A stretch of 6,786 bases of DNA from RUG11247 sp050945995. GTDB taxonomy: Bacteria; Bacillota; Clostridia; Christensenellales; Aristaeellaceae. The notes beneath the pieces were generated by a model. That model had not been told where the DNA came from, did no database searches, and saw nothing but the letters and a program-made list of their open reading frames with translations. The first letter of the stretch is position 1; every line of letters begins with the position of its first letter. Below are positions 1 through 6,552 of the stretch, piece by piece. The stretch spans positions 1 through 6,786 of the forward strand of contig JBMNUA010000134.1 in the NCBI GenBank assembly GCA_050945995.1. The letters are read 5' to 3'. The translations under genes were made by a program, and so were the position numbers.

Positions 1-510
1 GCGCCGAACCGAGACATCGCCGATGAAGCCGCCGAGCGTCTCCATCAACTGCTGCCCCTCGGCGCGCTTGGGCAGCACCACGGATTCGCGCATGCGCGGG
101 TAGTAGCGCGCGCGCTCGCTCAGCCCAAGAAAATCGCCGCCGTAGAGCGTCGCGCCGTTGAAGGTATAGCGCCCGCGCGCGCCGAGCGACACGGTCACCC
201 GCCGCGTCATCTGCTGGCGGGGCATCATGTAGATGGAGGAGTTGATGCGCGCGCGCCCCTCGTCGAAGCCGACGGTGTACATCCGCGCGCTGATGCCGAG
301 CACGCGCGGCACATCCTCGCTGATTTTGATAAAGGGGATGAACCGGCGCGAGGTGTTGCGCACGGTGGTGACGACATCGAAATTCTCGCCGATCTCGACA
401 AGCGAGCGGGAGAGCCGCTGGTCGTAGACGACGCCGTCGAGCGCGTGCTCGATCGACCACCGCTCCACGACGAAAGCGGCGACGAGCAGCAGGATGATGA
501 AAGCGAGCAT
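1..510 (-). CDS. DUF58 domain protein, N-terminal 170 codons (3' end outside window)
   Basis: This is the second gene of the moxR operon and it is cut by the left edge of the window. It starts at ATG 508-510, only 2 bp after the moxR stop, so it is probably translationally coupled; the purine-rich AAAGAGA before it is a weak ribosome site. Residues 2-15 (LAFIILLLVAAFVV) form a short N-terminal membrane segment. Residues about 25-150 are beta-rich, with RGRYTF (112-117), GGDFLGL (124-130) and VVLPK (144-148). These match the RGRY...DPFGL...VYP pattern of DUF58 proteins. The family's more C-terminal conserved block, around a YxxGD...R.I.W motif, would lie beyond the window. DUF58 proteins are membrane-anchored, VWA-like partners of MoxR ATPases, and their biochemical role is not well defined. 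The next gene downstream is often a transglutaminase-like membrane protein, which cannot be seen here. Family assignment is fairly secure; the function is not. Confidence 0.86.
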   Translation of the reverse strand, partial: MLAFIILLLVAAFVVERWSIEHALDGVVYDQRLSRSLVEIGENFDVVTTVRNTSRRFIPFIKISEDVPRVLGISARMYTVGFDEGRARINSSIYMMPRQQMTRRVTVSLGARGRYTFNGATLYGGDFLGLSERARYYPRMRESVVLPKRAEGQQLMETLGGFIGDVSVRR

Positions 511-512
511 CG

Positions 513-1457
<945 letters not shown>

Positions 1458-1504
1458 ATTTGCGCCGCCTTTCGCATCGCATATTACATCAAGGAAACAT
1501 TGTT

Positions 1505-1534
1505 ATCATATCCCATTTTACAACAGAGTGTCAA
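1505..1534 (-). promoter_or_regulatory. Sigma-A-type promoter of the moxR-DUF58 operon
   Basis: Read on the minus strand, a perfect -35 box TTGACA (1529-1534) is followed after 18 bp by TATGAT (1505-1510), a 5/6 match to TATAAT. Transcription would start near 1498 and give a leader of about 40 nt before the GTG start at 1457. It lies back to back with the plus-strand promoter at 1576-1604. Confidence 0.75.
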
Positions 1535-1575
1535 GCGAGCGTGGGGGATGTTCAAAATTCGTTCATGTTTATCGG

Positions 1576-1604
1576 TTGCGGGCGCGGGGCATTTTTGCTA
1601 TACT
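1576..1604 (+). promoter_or_regulatory. Extended -10 promoter for the exported-protein gene pair
   Basis: The -10 box TATACT (1599-1604) carries an extended TG motif (TGC before it, 1596-1598). A weak -35, TTGCGG (1576-1581), sits 17 bp upstream. A weak -35 combined with TGn is typical of extended -10 promoters. The start site would be near 1611, and the ribosome site ACGGAGG at 1614-1620 would then lie almost at the 5' end, so the leader is very short (about 18 nt). Confidence 0.55.
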
Positions 1605-1628
1605 CATGGCAGAACGGAGGTTCAGATC

Positions 1629-2162
1629 ATGAAAATTTGGATGATCATCCTATTGATGCTATGGATGCCGGGCGCGCTGGCGGCGACCGCCGAGCCGCCG
1701 GAGGAGATTGTCATATACGATTTGGAAGATGTGCCGGCGGACGAGGGCGCGCATTGGGTGCGGTTTGACGCGGCATTTCGGCTCATGATACCCGAGGGTT
1801 GGAAGCAGTACGCGCTTTCCGAAGCGCAGGCGGAAAACAACATGATCGCCTGCTTCGGGGACGGCGAATATTACCTATTTGTGAGCCGCGAGGCGGGCGC
1901 GTATGCGGACATGGCGGAATATGAGGCGGCGCTTGCGGCGAGCGGCGCGGCGGAGGCAATCTTCCCGGCGCAGTTCGGGGGCGCGGATTTTCTGTGCTAT
2001 TCCGATTACGAGAGCGAATCGTCCAACTGCGGGGCGCTCGTGGCGGACGCGGTCTACACTTTTTACTTCTATCCGGCGAGCGGGGACGAGGCGCTCGCGC
2101 AGACGACCATCGATATCATGGAATCCTTTGCTTTGGAAGATACGGAGGTGGCAGATGAATAA
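1629..2162 (+). CDS. Secreted protein of unknown function (177 aa)
   Basis: I do not recognise a characterised family. The start is ATG 1629, preceded by ACGGAGG (1614-1620) with an 8-nt spacer. The frame stays open far upstream, but that part is antisense to moxR and lacks a start signal. Residues 1-18 form a signal peptide: MK, a hydrophobic core (IWMIILLMLW), then GALA|AT with likely signal peptidase I cleavage after Ala18. There is no lipobox Cys. The mature part is acidic and mixed alpha/beta, with FRLMIPEGWKQY (50-61) near the start and TTIDIMESFAL (159-169) near the end. A leading 'IPEGW' strand and a closing 'I..I..SF' helix are seen in small exported PsbP/Mog1-like (DUF1795-type) domains, so that fold is a guess. 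Two cysteines, 75 and 123, with a third at 134, may be exposed. It is the first gene of a two-gene operon. Confidence 0.8.
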   Translation: MKIWMIILLMLWMPGALAATAEPPEEIVIYDLEDVPADEGAHWVRFDAAFRLMIPEGWKQYALSEAQAENNMIACFGDGEYYLFVSREAGAYADMAEYEAALAASGAAEAIFPAQFGGADFLCYSDYESESSNCGALVADAVYTFYFYPASGDEALAQTTIDIMESFALEDTEVADE

Positions 2163-2349
2163 TTTTACCATTGCGCTCATCATCGTGCTCGCGCTCACGC
2201 TGTTTCAGACGATCTACGGGCTCGCCGTGAAGGCCAAGAGCGTGGCGCTGATCGGTCTGATCCTCGCGCTCATCTGCGCGCTCGCGCTGGCGATCGATTA
2301 TTTTTACGGCGGTTCGATTTATCTGACGGGGGATCATTTTTTGCTTTGA
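2155..2349 (+). CDS. Small two-helix membrane protein (64 aa)
   Basis: The start ATG at 2155-2157 lies inside the last codons of the preceding gene, giving an 8-bp overlap. It has its own strong ribosome site GGAGGT at about 2144-2149, so the two genes are cotranslated. The protein is MNNFT followed by two hydrophobic segments, about residues 6-24 and 29-50, joined by the basic turn VKAKS. The short tail YGGSIYLTGDHFLL follows. By the positive-inside rule the Lys-containing loop should be cytoplasmic, with both termini outside. No family is recognised. Tight coupling to a secreted protein suggests that the two work together at the cell envelope. The coupled start and ribosome site make a real gene likely despite its small size. 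Confidence 0.78.
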   Translation: MNNFTIALIIVLALTLFQTIYGLAVKAKSVALIGLILALICALALAIDYFYGGSIYLTGDHFLL

Positions 2350-2373
2350 GGAAAATTCACCCAGCCTACATGA

Positions 2374-2399
2374 AAAAAAGCGGCGCGCGCCGCTTTTTT
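2374..2399. terminator. Bidirectional intrinsic terminator between convergent operons
   Basis: A perfect palindrome. Six A (2374-2379) and six T (2394-2399) flank the self-complementary GCGGCGCGCGCCGC (2380-2393). On either strand this gives a GC-rich hairpin followed by a U-tract. It lies 24 bp after the stop of the small membrane protein gene and 7 bp after the kinase stop, so it can serve both convergent transcripts. The inner GC stem leaves only a minimal loop of about 4 nt. Confidence 0.88.
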
Positions 2400-2406
2400 C
2401 AACATA

Positions 2407-3810
2407 TCAGGCGGATGCTTCCTCTGGATTTTTACGCGTGATGGTAAAGCTGAACCGGCTGCCCACGCCCTTTTCGCTCTGCACGGTGAGCGTCTCCCCC
2501 ATCCAATTCCACAACTCGCGCGCAATCGAGAGCCCGAGCCCCGAGCCCTTGCCGGAGTGCGCCTTATCCACCTTATAGAAGCGATCGAACACATGCGGCA
2601 AATCCTCCGCCGAGATACCGACGCCCGTGTCGGAGACATGCACGATCAGCTGATCGGGCGTTTCATCGACGGAAACGGTGATCGAGCCGGCTTCGGTATA
2701 TTTCATCGCGTTGTCGAGCAGTATCACCATCATCTGCTCCAAGCGGTCGGGGTTGGCGTAGACCTCGGGCAGGCGTTCAAAATCGCCTTTGACATGAAAC
2801 GCGAGGTCGTGCTCGGCGGCGATGGCGGCGTAGCGGTCGCACACATCGCGCATGAGTTCGCCAATGTGCATGCGATTTTTTTCGATGGCGAGGGTCGCGC
2901 TTTGGAGCCTTGAGAGCTCCATCAAATCGTTGATGAGCCGGGACAGGCGCATCACCTCGCGCAGTATGATGTCGTAATAGCGCATCCGCGCGTCCTCTGT
3001 TTTGACCATGCCCTCCTTGAGCGGCTCGATGAGCGCGCGCATGGCGGTCAGCGGGGTGCGCATTTCGTGGGAGACGTTTGCCACATAATCCCTGCGGGTG
3101 CGCTCCAAGCGTTCCTGCTGGGTGATATCGGAAAACAGACCGACCGCGCCCGCCGTCTCGCCGATTTCGTCGATGATGGGCGAGATCACCACGCGCACGA
3201 TTTTTCCGCGCGCCTCGATGTTGCGCTCGGTGCCCGCGCCGGTTTCGATGGCGCGCTTGAAGTCCGCCCAGATGCGCCCGCCGTCCATGCGGTGGAGCAT
3301 CGGGTCGGTGATGCGCGCGCCGCCGCCCATCAGCGCATCGATCGAGGGGTTCTGATGGGTGAGCTTGCCCTCCGAATCGACGGCGACGATGCCTTCGGAT
3401 AAATTGTCGAGCATTTGGATCAATCGGTTGCGCTCGAGGATGAGCTGGTACATGTTGCGGGAAAGCTGATAGGAGAGGTTATTGATCGCGCGCCCAAGTT
3501 CGCCCAACTCGCCCGGTGCGCGCTCGCTCGCGCGCGCGTCGAGGCTGCCGCCGGCGATGCGCACCGCAGCGTCGCGCAGCACGGTGACGGGGCGCAGGGT
3601 TTCGCGCACGAAATAGGTGACGAGGAGGTAGGTCGCGCCCGCCGCGCCCGCCGCGCCGAGCAGCGCGCTGAGCACCACCACCGCCCAAGCGGGCAGCGCG
3701 GTTGCAAGCGCGAGTATGAGCCCGGCAATCAACATCCAAGCGACCGCCGCGGAAACGACGATCGCCGATGAGATGACCACGCGCTTTGTCAGCACGCTCC
3801 CGTTTTTCAT
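2407..3810 (-). CDS. PhoR/WalK-type sensor histidine kinase without extracytoplasmic domain
   Basis: The sensor kinase partner of the response regulator encoded 1 bp upstream (467 aa). Two membrane helices, about residues 11-36 and 41-66, are joined by only a few residues (TALP), so there is no outside sensing domain. A HAMP region follows (about 67-120, with LRPVTVLRDAAVRIAGGSLD), then a PAS domain (about 125-230, LDNLSEGIVAVDSEGK...FSDIT). Next is HisKA with the H-box SHEMRTPL (247-254), where His248 is the phospho-acceptor and the following E-x-x-T is typical of kinases that also dephosphorylate their regulator. The HATPase_c domain shows the N-box DNAMKYT (366-372), G1 DTGVG (394-398), F-box FDRFYK (408-413) and G2 GSGLGL (422-427), so it looks fully active. 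The start at ATG 3808-3810 follows TGA-T of the regulator. The nearest GAGGT is 11 nt away, so translational coupling is likely. What it senses is unknown; PhoR-like phosphate signalling or WalK-like cell-wall signalling are only possibilities. Confidence 0.94.
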   Translation of the reverse strand: MKNGSVLTKRVVISSAIVVSAAVAWMLIAGLILALATALPAWAVVVLSALLGAAGAAGATYLLVTYFVRETLRPVTVLRDAAVRIAGGSLDARASERAPGELGELGRAINNLSYQLSRNMYQLILERNRLIQMLDNLSEGIVAVDSEGKLTHQNPSIDALMGGGARITDPMLHRMDGGRIWADFKRAIETGAGTERNIEARGKIVRVVISPIIDEIGETAGAVGLFSDITQQERLERTRRDYVANVSHEMRTPLTAMRALIEPLKEGMVKTEDARMRYYDIILREVMRLSRLINDLMELSRLQSATLAIEKNRMHIGELMRDVCDRYAAIAAEHDLAFHVKGDFERLPEVYANPDRLEQMMVILLDNAMKYTEAGSITVSVDETPDQLIVHVSDTGVGISAEDLPHVFDRFYKVDKAHSGKGSGLGLSIARELWNWMGETLTVQSEKGVGSRFSFTITRKNPEEASA

Positions 3811-3811
3811 A

Positions 3812-4507
3812 TCATGCGTTTACCTCGAATCGGTAGCCCACGCCGTAGACCGTTTTGAGTGCCCACGGCACGTTTTCCTGCGGAAGTTTTTGGCGGATGC
3901 GCTTGATGTGCGCGTCCACGGTGCGCGTGTCGCCGAAGTAATCGTAGCCCCACACGCGCGAGAGGATCTGCTCGCGGCTGAACACCTGCCCCACGTTCGA
4001 GGTGAGCATATGGAGAATCTCCACCTCCTTGGGCGTGCAGGCGATCACCGTGCCGGCGGCCTTGACCTGATAGTTTTCCAGGCTGATTTCAAGCTGCGGG
4101 AGGCGGACGATGGAGGAGTCTTCCTCCGCGGTCTTCTCGGAGAAGCGGCGCAGCACCGCCTTGATGCGCGCGAGCACCTCGCGCGGGCTGAAAGGTTTGA
4201 CGATGTAGTCGTCCGCGCCGAGTTCGAGCCCGAGGATGCGGTCGATCTCCTCGCCCTTGGCGGTGAGCATGATGATGGGTGTAGCGCTCGTTTGGCGGAT
4301 TGTGCGGCACACATCGATGCCCGACATCTTCGGCATCATCAAATCCAGCACGATCATATCGGGATGCAGGGTTTCAAACAGCTCAATCGCCTGCTGTCCG
4401 TCGTAAGCCGACTGGTGTTCGTAGCCCTCGGAGCTCAGGTACAGACCGAGCGACTCGTGAACCACCGGGTCGTCGTCGCAGATTAAAATTAGCGGATACA
4501 TAGACAT
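3812..4507 (-). CDS. OmpR/PhoB-family response regulator
   Basis: A 231-residue DNA-binding regulator phosphorylated by the kinase encoded next. The receiver domain (about 4-120) shows the acidic triad region CDDDP (10-14), phospho-acceptor Asp55 in VLDLMMP, Thr82 in MLTAK and Lys104 in VKPF. A linker (121-136) is followed by an OmpR-type winged helix (about 137-228), with LTSNVGQVFSREQIL (168-182), RVWGYDY (184-190) and the recognition-helix segment TRTVDAHIKRIRQKL. I place the start at ATG 4505-4507 (MSMYPLIL) because AGAGGTG (4513-4519) is spaced 5 nt from it. The ATG 30 bp further upstream (4535-4537) falls at or before the predicted transcription start of the TATAAT promoter. A third ATG at 4499-4501 is possible but less well spaced. 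The gene is the first of the two-component operon. The regulon cannot be read from the sequence. Confidence 0.95.
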   Translation of the reverse strand: MSMYPLILICDDDPVVHESLGLYLSSEGYEHQSAYDGQQAIELFETLHPDMIVLDLMMPKMSGIDVCRTIRQTSATPIIMLTAKGEEIDRILGLELGADDYIVKPFSPREVLARIKAVLRRFSEKTAEEDSSIVRLPQLEISLENYQVKAAGTVIACTPKEVEILHMLTSNVGQVFSREQILSRVWGYDYFGDTRTVDAHIKRIRQKLPQENVPWALKTVYGVGYRFEVNA

Positions 4508-4512
4508 AACAA

Positions 4513-4519
4513 CACCTCT
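4513..4519 (-). promoter_or_regulatory. Ribosome binding site that fixes the response regulator start
   Basis: On the minus strand this reads AGAGGTG, 5 nt before ATG 4505-4507. It supports the 231-residue form of the regulator over the 241-residue form that would begin at 4537. Confidence 0.75.
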
Positions 4520-4539
4520 TGCGCCACATTCATGCATAC

Positions 4540-4568
4540 ATTATACATATTTACGTTTGTTTCTGCAA
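4540..4568 (-). promoter_or_regulatory. Sigma-A-type promoter of the two-component operon
   Basis: On the minus strand, a consensus -10 box TATAAT (4540-4545) lies 17 bp from TTGCAG (4563-4568), which keeps only the TTG of the -35 consensus. Transcription would start near 4533, with a leader of about 26 nt. An imperfect inverted repeat TTCTG-N10-CAGAA (4561-4580) covers the -35 region and could be an operator for a dimeric regulator, possibly the gene's own product. That role is inference. Confidence 0.65.
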
Positions 4569-4695
4569 CACTTGTCAGAAAGTGCCTCATTAAAGCCCAA
4601 TTCGACAAAAAAGAGGCGATGGCGGGCGGATCAATCATTGGCAGGCATAGCGTTTGCAGGCGGTGCGGAAAATACGCGCGGAGGTGCTTTGAAAC

Positions 4696-5127
4696 ATGAA
4701 CCAGACAACCGAGCTGCTCGCGCGCGTCGCCGAGAACGCGCGCACGGGGCGCAACGCGACCGACCAGCTGCTCAAGCGCGTGGACGACGAGAGCATGCGT
4801 GCAGAGCTGACGACCCAGCGCGATTTTTATTCCGGCGCGGAACAAAATGCCGTACAAAAGCTGGGAGGCTTCGACGAAAAAGCGCCCTGGGAGAATCCCG
4901 TGGCGCGCGCGGGCATGTGGGCGGGCATCCGCATGAACACCGCCTTTGACAAGTCGAATTCCAACCTGGCGGACATTGTGATCCAGGGCGCGACGATGGG
5001 CGTGATCGACACGACCAAGGCGCGAAACGAGTTCCCGGACGCGGGCGCGGAGGCGCAGGATGCGGCGTCCGCGTTCATCACCCAGCAGCAGGACGCGATC
5101 GAGCGGATGAAGAATTTTCTGATGTAG
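4696..5127 (+). CDS. Small all-helical protein, ferritin-like clostridial family (143 aa)
   Basis: The start ATG 4696 has GGAGGTG (4680-4686) with a 9-nt spacer. The protein is soluble, with no signal peptide or membrane segment. The pattern fits about four helices (roughly 2-28, 30-56, 68-112, 114-141), with a Pro-containing turn at APWENP (63-68). The segment NTAFDKSNSNLADIVIQG (81-98), followed by MGVIDTTK (101-108), resembles a conserved block in small hypothetical proteins of many Clostridia that are grouped loosely with ferritin-like/DUF2383-type bundles. I recall this family but cannot check it here. The protein contains no His and no Cys, so a ferritin-type di-iron site is unlikely and a structural role fits better. 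It is transcribed alone, divergent from the two-component operon and convergent with recF. I see no convincing sigma-A promoter in front of it. Function unknown. Confidence 0.8.
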   Translation: MNQTTELLARVAENARTGRNATDQLLKRVDDESMRAELTTQRDFYSGAEQNAVQKLGGFDEKAPWENPVARAGMWAGIRMNTAFDKSNSNLADIVIQGATMGVIDTTKARNEFPDAGAEAQDAASAFITQQQDAIERMKNFLM

Positions 5128-5136
5128 AAAGGTCGG

Positions 5137-6195
5137 TCAAAGGCGCGTGAGGGCTGCGCGATCGACGCGGTACAATGCGCCGATCTGCGCGCCGGCGAGG
5201 TCGCCCGTGTCGGTGCAGGTGATGATGGTCTGCACGCCTTCCAGATAGGTGATGAGGCTGCGCCTGCGCGCGGGGTCGAGCTCGCTCATCACGTCGTCGA
5301 GCATCAGAATCGGCCATTCGCCCAGCACATCGCGCATCACGCGCAGCTCCGAGAGGCGCAGCGAGAGCGCGGCGGTGCGCTGCTGACCCTGCGAGCCGTA
5401 CATGCGCGCGTCGCGACCGTCGATCAATATCCCGATGTCGTCGCGGTGCGCGCCGATCGTCGAGGTCATGCGCCGCATGTCGGTTTGGCGTGCGGCGCGC
5501 AGCTCGCCGAGCATGTCCGCGCCCGCGCCGGGGCGGTATTCGAGCGCGAGCTGTTCCCGTCCGCCCGAGATATGCCGGTGCGTCTCCCCCGCCGCCGCGC
5601 CCAGCAGCTGCACATACCAGCCGCGGTGGCGCATGACCTCCGCGCCCGCGCGCGCGAGCTCCTCATCGAACGCGTCCAGCGTCTGATCCGCCTGCATGCG
5701 AAGCAGCGCGTTGCGCTGGCGCAGCGCGCGCGCGTAGCGTTGGAGTGCATAATAATACGCCGGGCGGATCTGCGAGAGCGCGATGTCCACGAATTTCCTA
5801 CGCTCCGAAGGTCCGTCCTTGACCATCGTCAAGTCCTCCGGCGAGAACAGTACGCCCGTGATATGACCCATCAGTTCGCCCGAGCGCGCCGCGCGCTGAC
5901 CTGCGATCTCGATCACGCGCCTGCCGGTCGCAGGGATCTTGATCTCCACCTCATGCGACCCATCGCGGCGCATCGCCTCCACGCGCACGCGCGCGAGCTC
6001 CGCGCCCCAGCGGATCAGCTCACGATCCTGGCGCGTGCGGTGCGAGCGGCCCGCGCACGTCAAATACACCGCTTCCAATGCGTTCGTCTTGCCCTGCGCG
6101 TTGTCGCCCGTCAATACGGTGACGCCGTCGCAGGGCTCGAACGTGCAAGCCGCGTAGTTACGAAAATCGGTCAGTTGTACGGTTGTGACGCGCAT
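5137..6195 (-). CDS. recF: DNA replication and repair protein RecF
   Basis: RecF is an SMC-like ABC-type ATPase that binds gapped DNA and, with RecO and RecR, loads RecA onto SSB-coated single strands at stalled forks. The 352-residue product has the usual length. Visible features are the N-terminal MRVTTVQLTDFRNY (1-14), Walker A GDNAQGKTN (30-38), GRSHRT (49-54), FSPEDLTMVKDGPSERRKF (117-135), THRHIS (205-210), GAHRDDI (248-254), the ABC signature SQGQQRT (268-274) and Walker B plus D-loop LMLDDVMSELD (297-307). The start is ATG 6193-6195, with GAGGT 3 nt upstream; it gives the canonical RecF N-terminus. A longer in-frame start at 6291 would add 32 residues encoded by a repeat and is rejected. 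It converges on the 143-aa gene with a 9-bp gap and no visible terminator. Upstream lies the repeat region and then typA, rather than dnaN. Confidence 0.97.
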   Translation of the reverse strand: MRVTTVQLTDFRNYAACTFEPCDGVTVLTGDNAQGKTNALEAVYLTCAGRSHRTRQDRELIRWGAELARVRVEAMRRDGSHEVEIKIPATGRRVIEIAGQRAARSGELMGHITGVLFSPEDLTMVKDGPSERRKFVDIALSQIRPAYYYALQRYARALRQRNALLRMQADQTLDAFDEELARAGAEVMRHRGWYVQLLGAAAGETHRHISGGREQLALEYRPGAGADMLGELRAARQTDMRRMTSTIGAHRDDIGILIDGRDARMYGSQGQQRTAALSLRLSELRVMRDVLGEWPILMLDDVMSELDPARRRSLITYLEGVQTIITCTDTGDLAGAQIGALYRVDRAALTRL

Positions 6196-6223
6196 GGTAC
6201 CTCGCTTTGCGGGGGGCGATCGG

Positions 6224-6340
6224 TAGGAGGAAACGGGAAGGGACGGCGAGGGAAGAGAACGGCGAGGGCTCTGCCCTCGCGCACCCGCCAAAGGGCATTG
6301 CCCTTTGTAAACCCTTGCTCCGCCGCTTCGCGGCGGGGAA
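6224..6340 (-). repeat. Structured repeat copy C (inverted orientation)
   Basis: The same unit as copies A and B but on the opposite strand. In plus-strand order it has hairpin 3 at 6263-6279 (CGAGGGC-TCT-GCCCTCG), hairpin 2 at 6289-6307 (CAAAGGGCA-T-TGCCCTTTG) and hairpin 1 at 6320-6336 (CCGCCGC-TTC-GCGGCGG). Hairpins 1 and 2 are 12 nt apart, the same as in copies A and B. Beyond hairpin 3, a purine-rich tail (about 6224-6262) matches the reverse complement of the tail of copy B, including two ACGG-GAGGGAAG-like words. The copy is diverged in sequence but the stems stay intact. Confidence 0.85.
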
Positions 6341-6446
6341 CGGGAGATGAGGGTAAGGCGATACGGTGTCCGAATCGCTTATACGAACTTAGTGGATAAT
6401 TTTCTATAAAGCTTTATGCAAGCGCCGAATATTTATACATTCATGT
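6341..6446. other. AT-rich island between inverted repeat copies; no gene seen
   Basis: About 100 bp, clearly AT-rich from about 6374 to 6445, inside a GC-rich interval. It is bounded by hairpin 1 of copy C on the left and hairpin 1 of copy A on the right. It carries several TATA-like words (TATAAA or TATAGA on either strand) but no convincing -35/-10 pair. A promoter for recF is expected somewhere here and cannot be fixed. Four degenerate DnaA-box-like words (6379-6387, 6391-6399, 6414-6422, 6433-6441) are described in the findings. The only open frame is 20 codons at 6347-6409, without a ribosome site. Confidence 0.5.
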
Positions 6447-6530
6447 CCCCGCCGCGAAGCGGCGATCATGGGGATTCCAAAGGGCATCATGCCCTTTGGC
6501 GGGGTTCGGGGCAGCGCCCCGACCGTTCCT
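6447..6530 (+). repeat. Structured repeat copy A
   Basis: An 84-bp unit that matches copy B at 81 of 84 positions, with an exact 56-bp core (6475-6530 equals 6581-6636). It has three successive hairpins. Hairpin 1 is CGCCGC-GAA-GCGGCG (6450-6464). Hairpin 2 is an 11-bp stem, CCAAAGGGCAT with its complement around one C (6477-6499). Hairpin 3 is TCGGGGC-AGC-GCCCCGA (6506-6522). No T-tract follows any stem on either strand, so it is not a standard intrinsic terminator. It resembles REP/MITE-type intergenic palindromic repeats; no transposase is in the window. Confidence 0.93.
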
Positions 6531-6552
6531 CCGCCTCTTGAAAATCCCTTGC

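Noticed and set aside
3415..4486. Long plus-strand open frames opposite the kinase and regulator
   Set aside because: They are antisense shadows of the two-component genes, without ribosome sites and rich in Arg, Ala and His.
4508..4537. Ten-codon N-terminal extension of the response regulator (start at 4537)
   Set aside because: The ATG has no ribosome site and lies at or upstream of the transcription start predicted from the TATAAT box. ATG 4507 has AGAGGTG at 5 nt and gives the normal receiver N-terminus.
6196..6291. 32-residue N-terminal extension of RecF
   Set aside because: It is encoded by repeat copy C and its tail, is Arg/Ser/Pro-rich, and precedes the canonical MRVTTVQLTDFRNY start that has its own GAGGT.
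6347..6409. Twenty-codon plus-strand open frame in the AT-rich island
   Set aside because: It has no properly spaced ribosome site, no promoter and no recognisable sequence, so it is probably chance.
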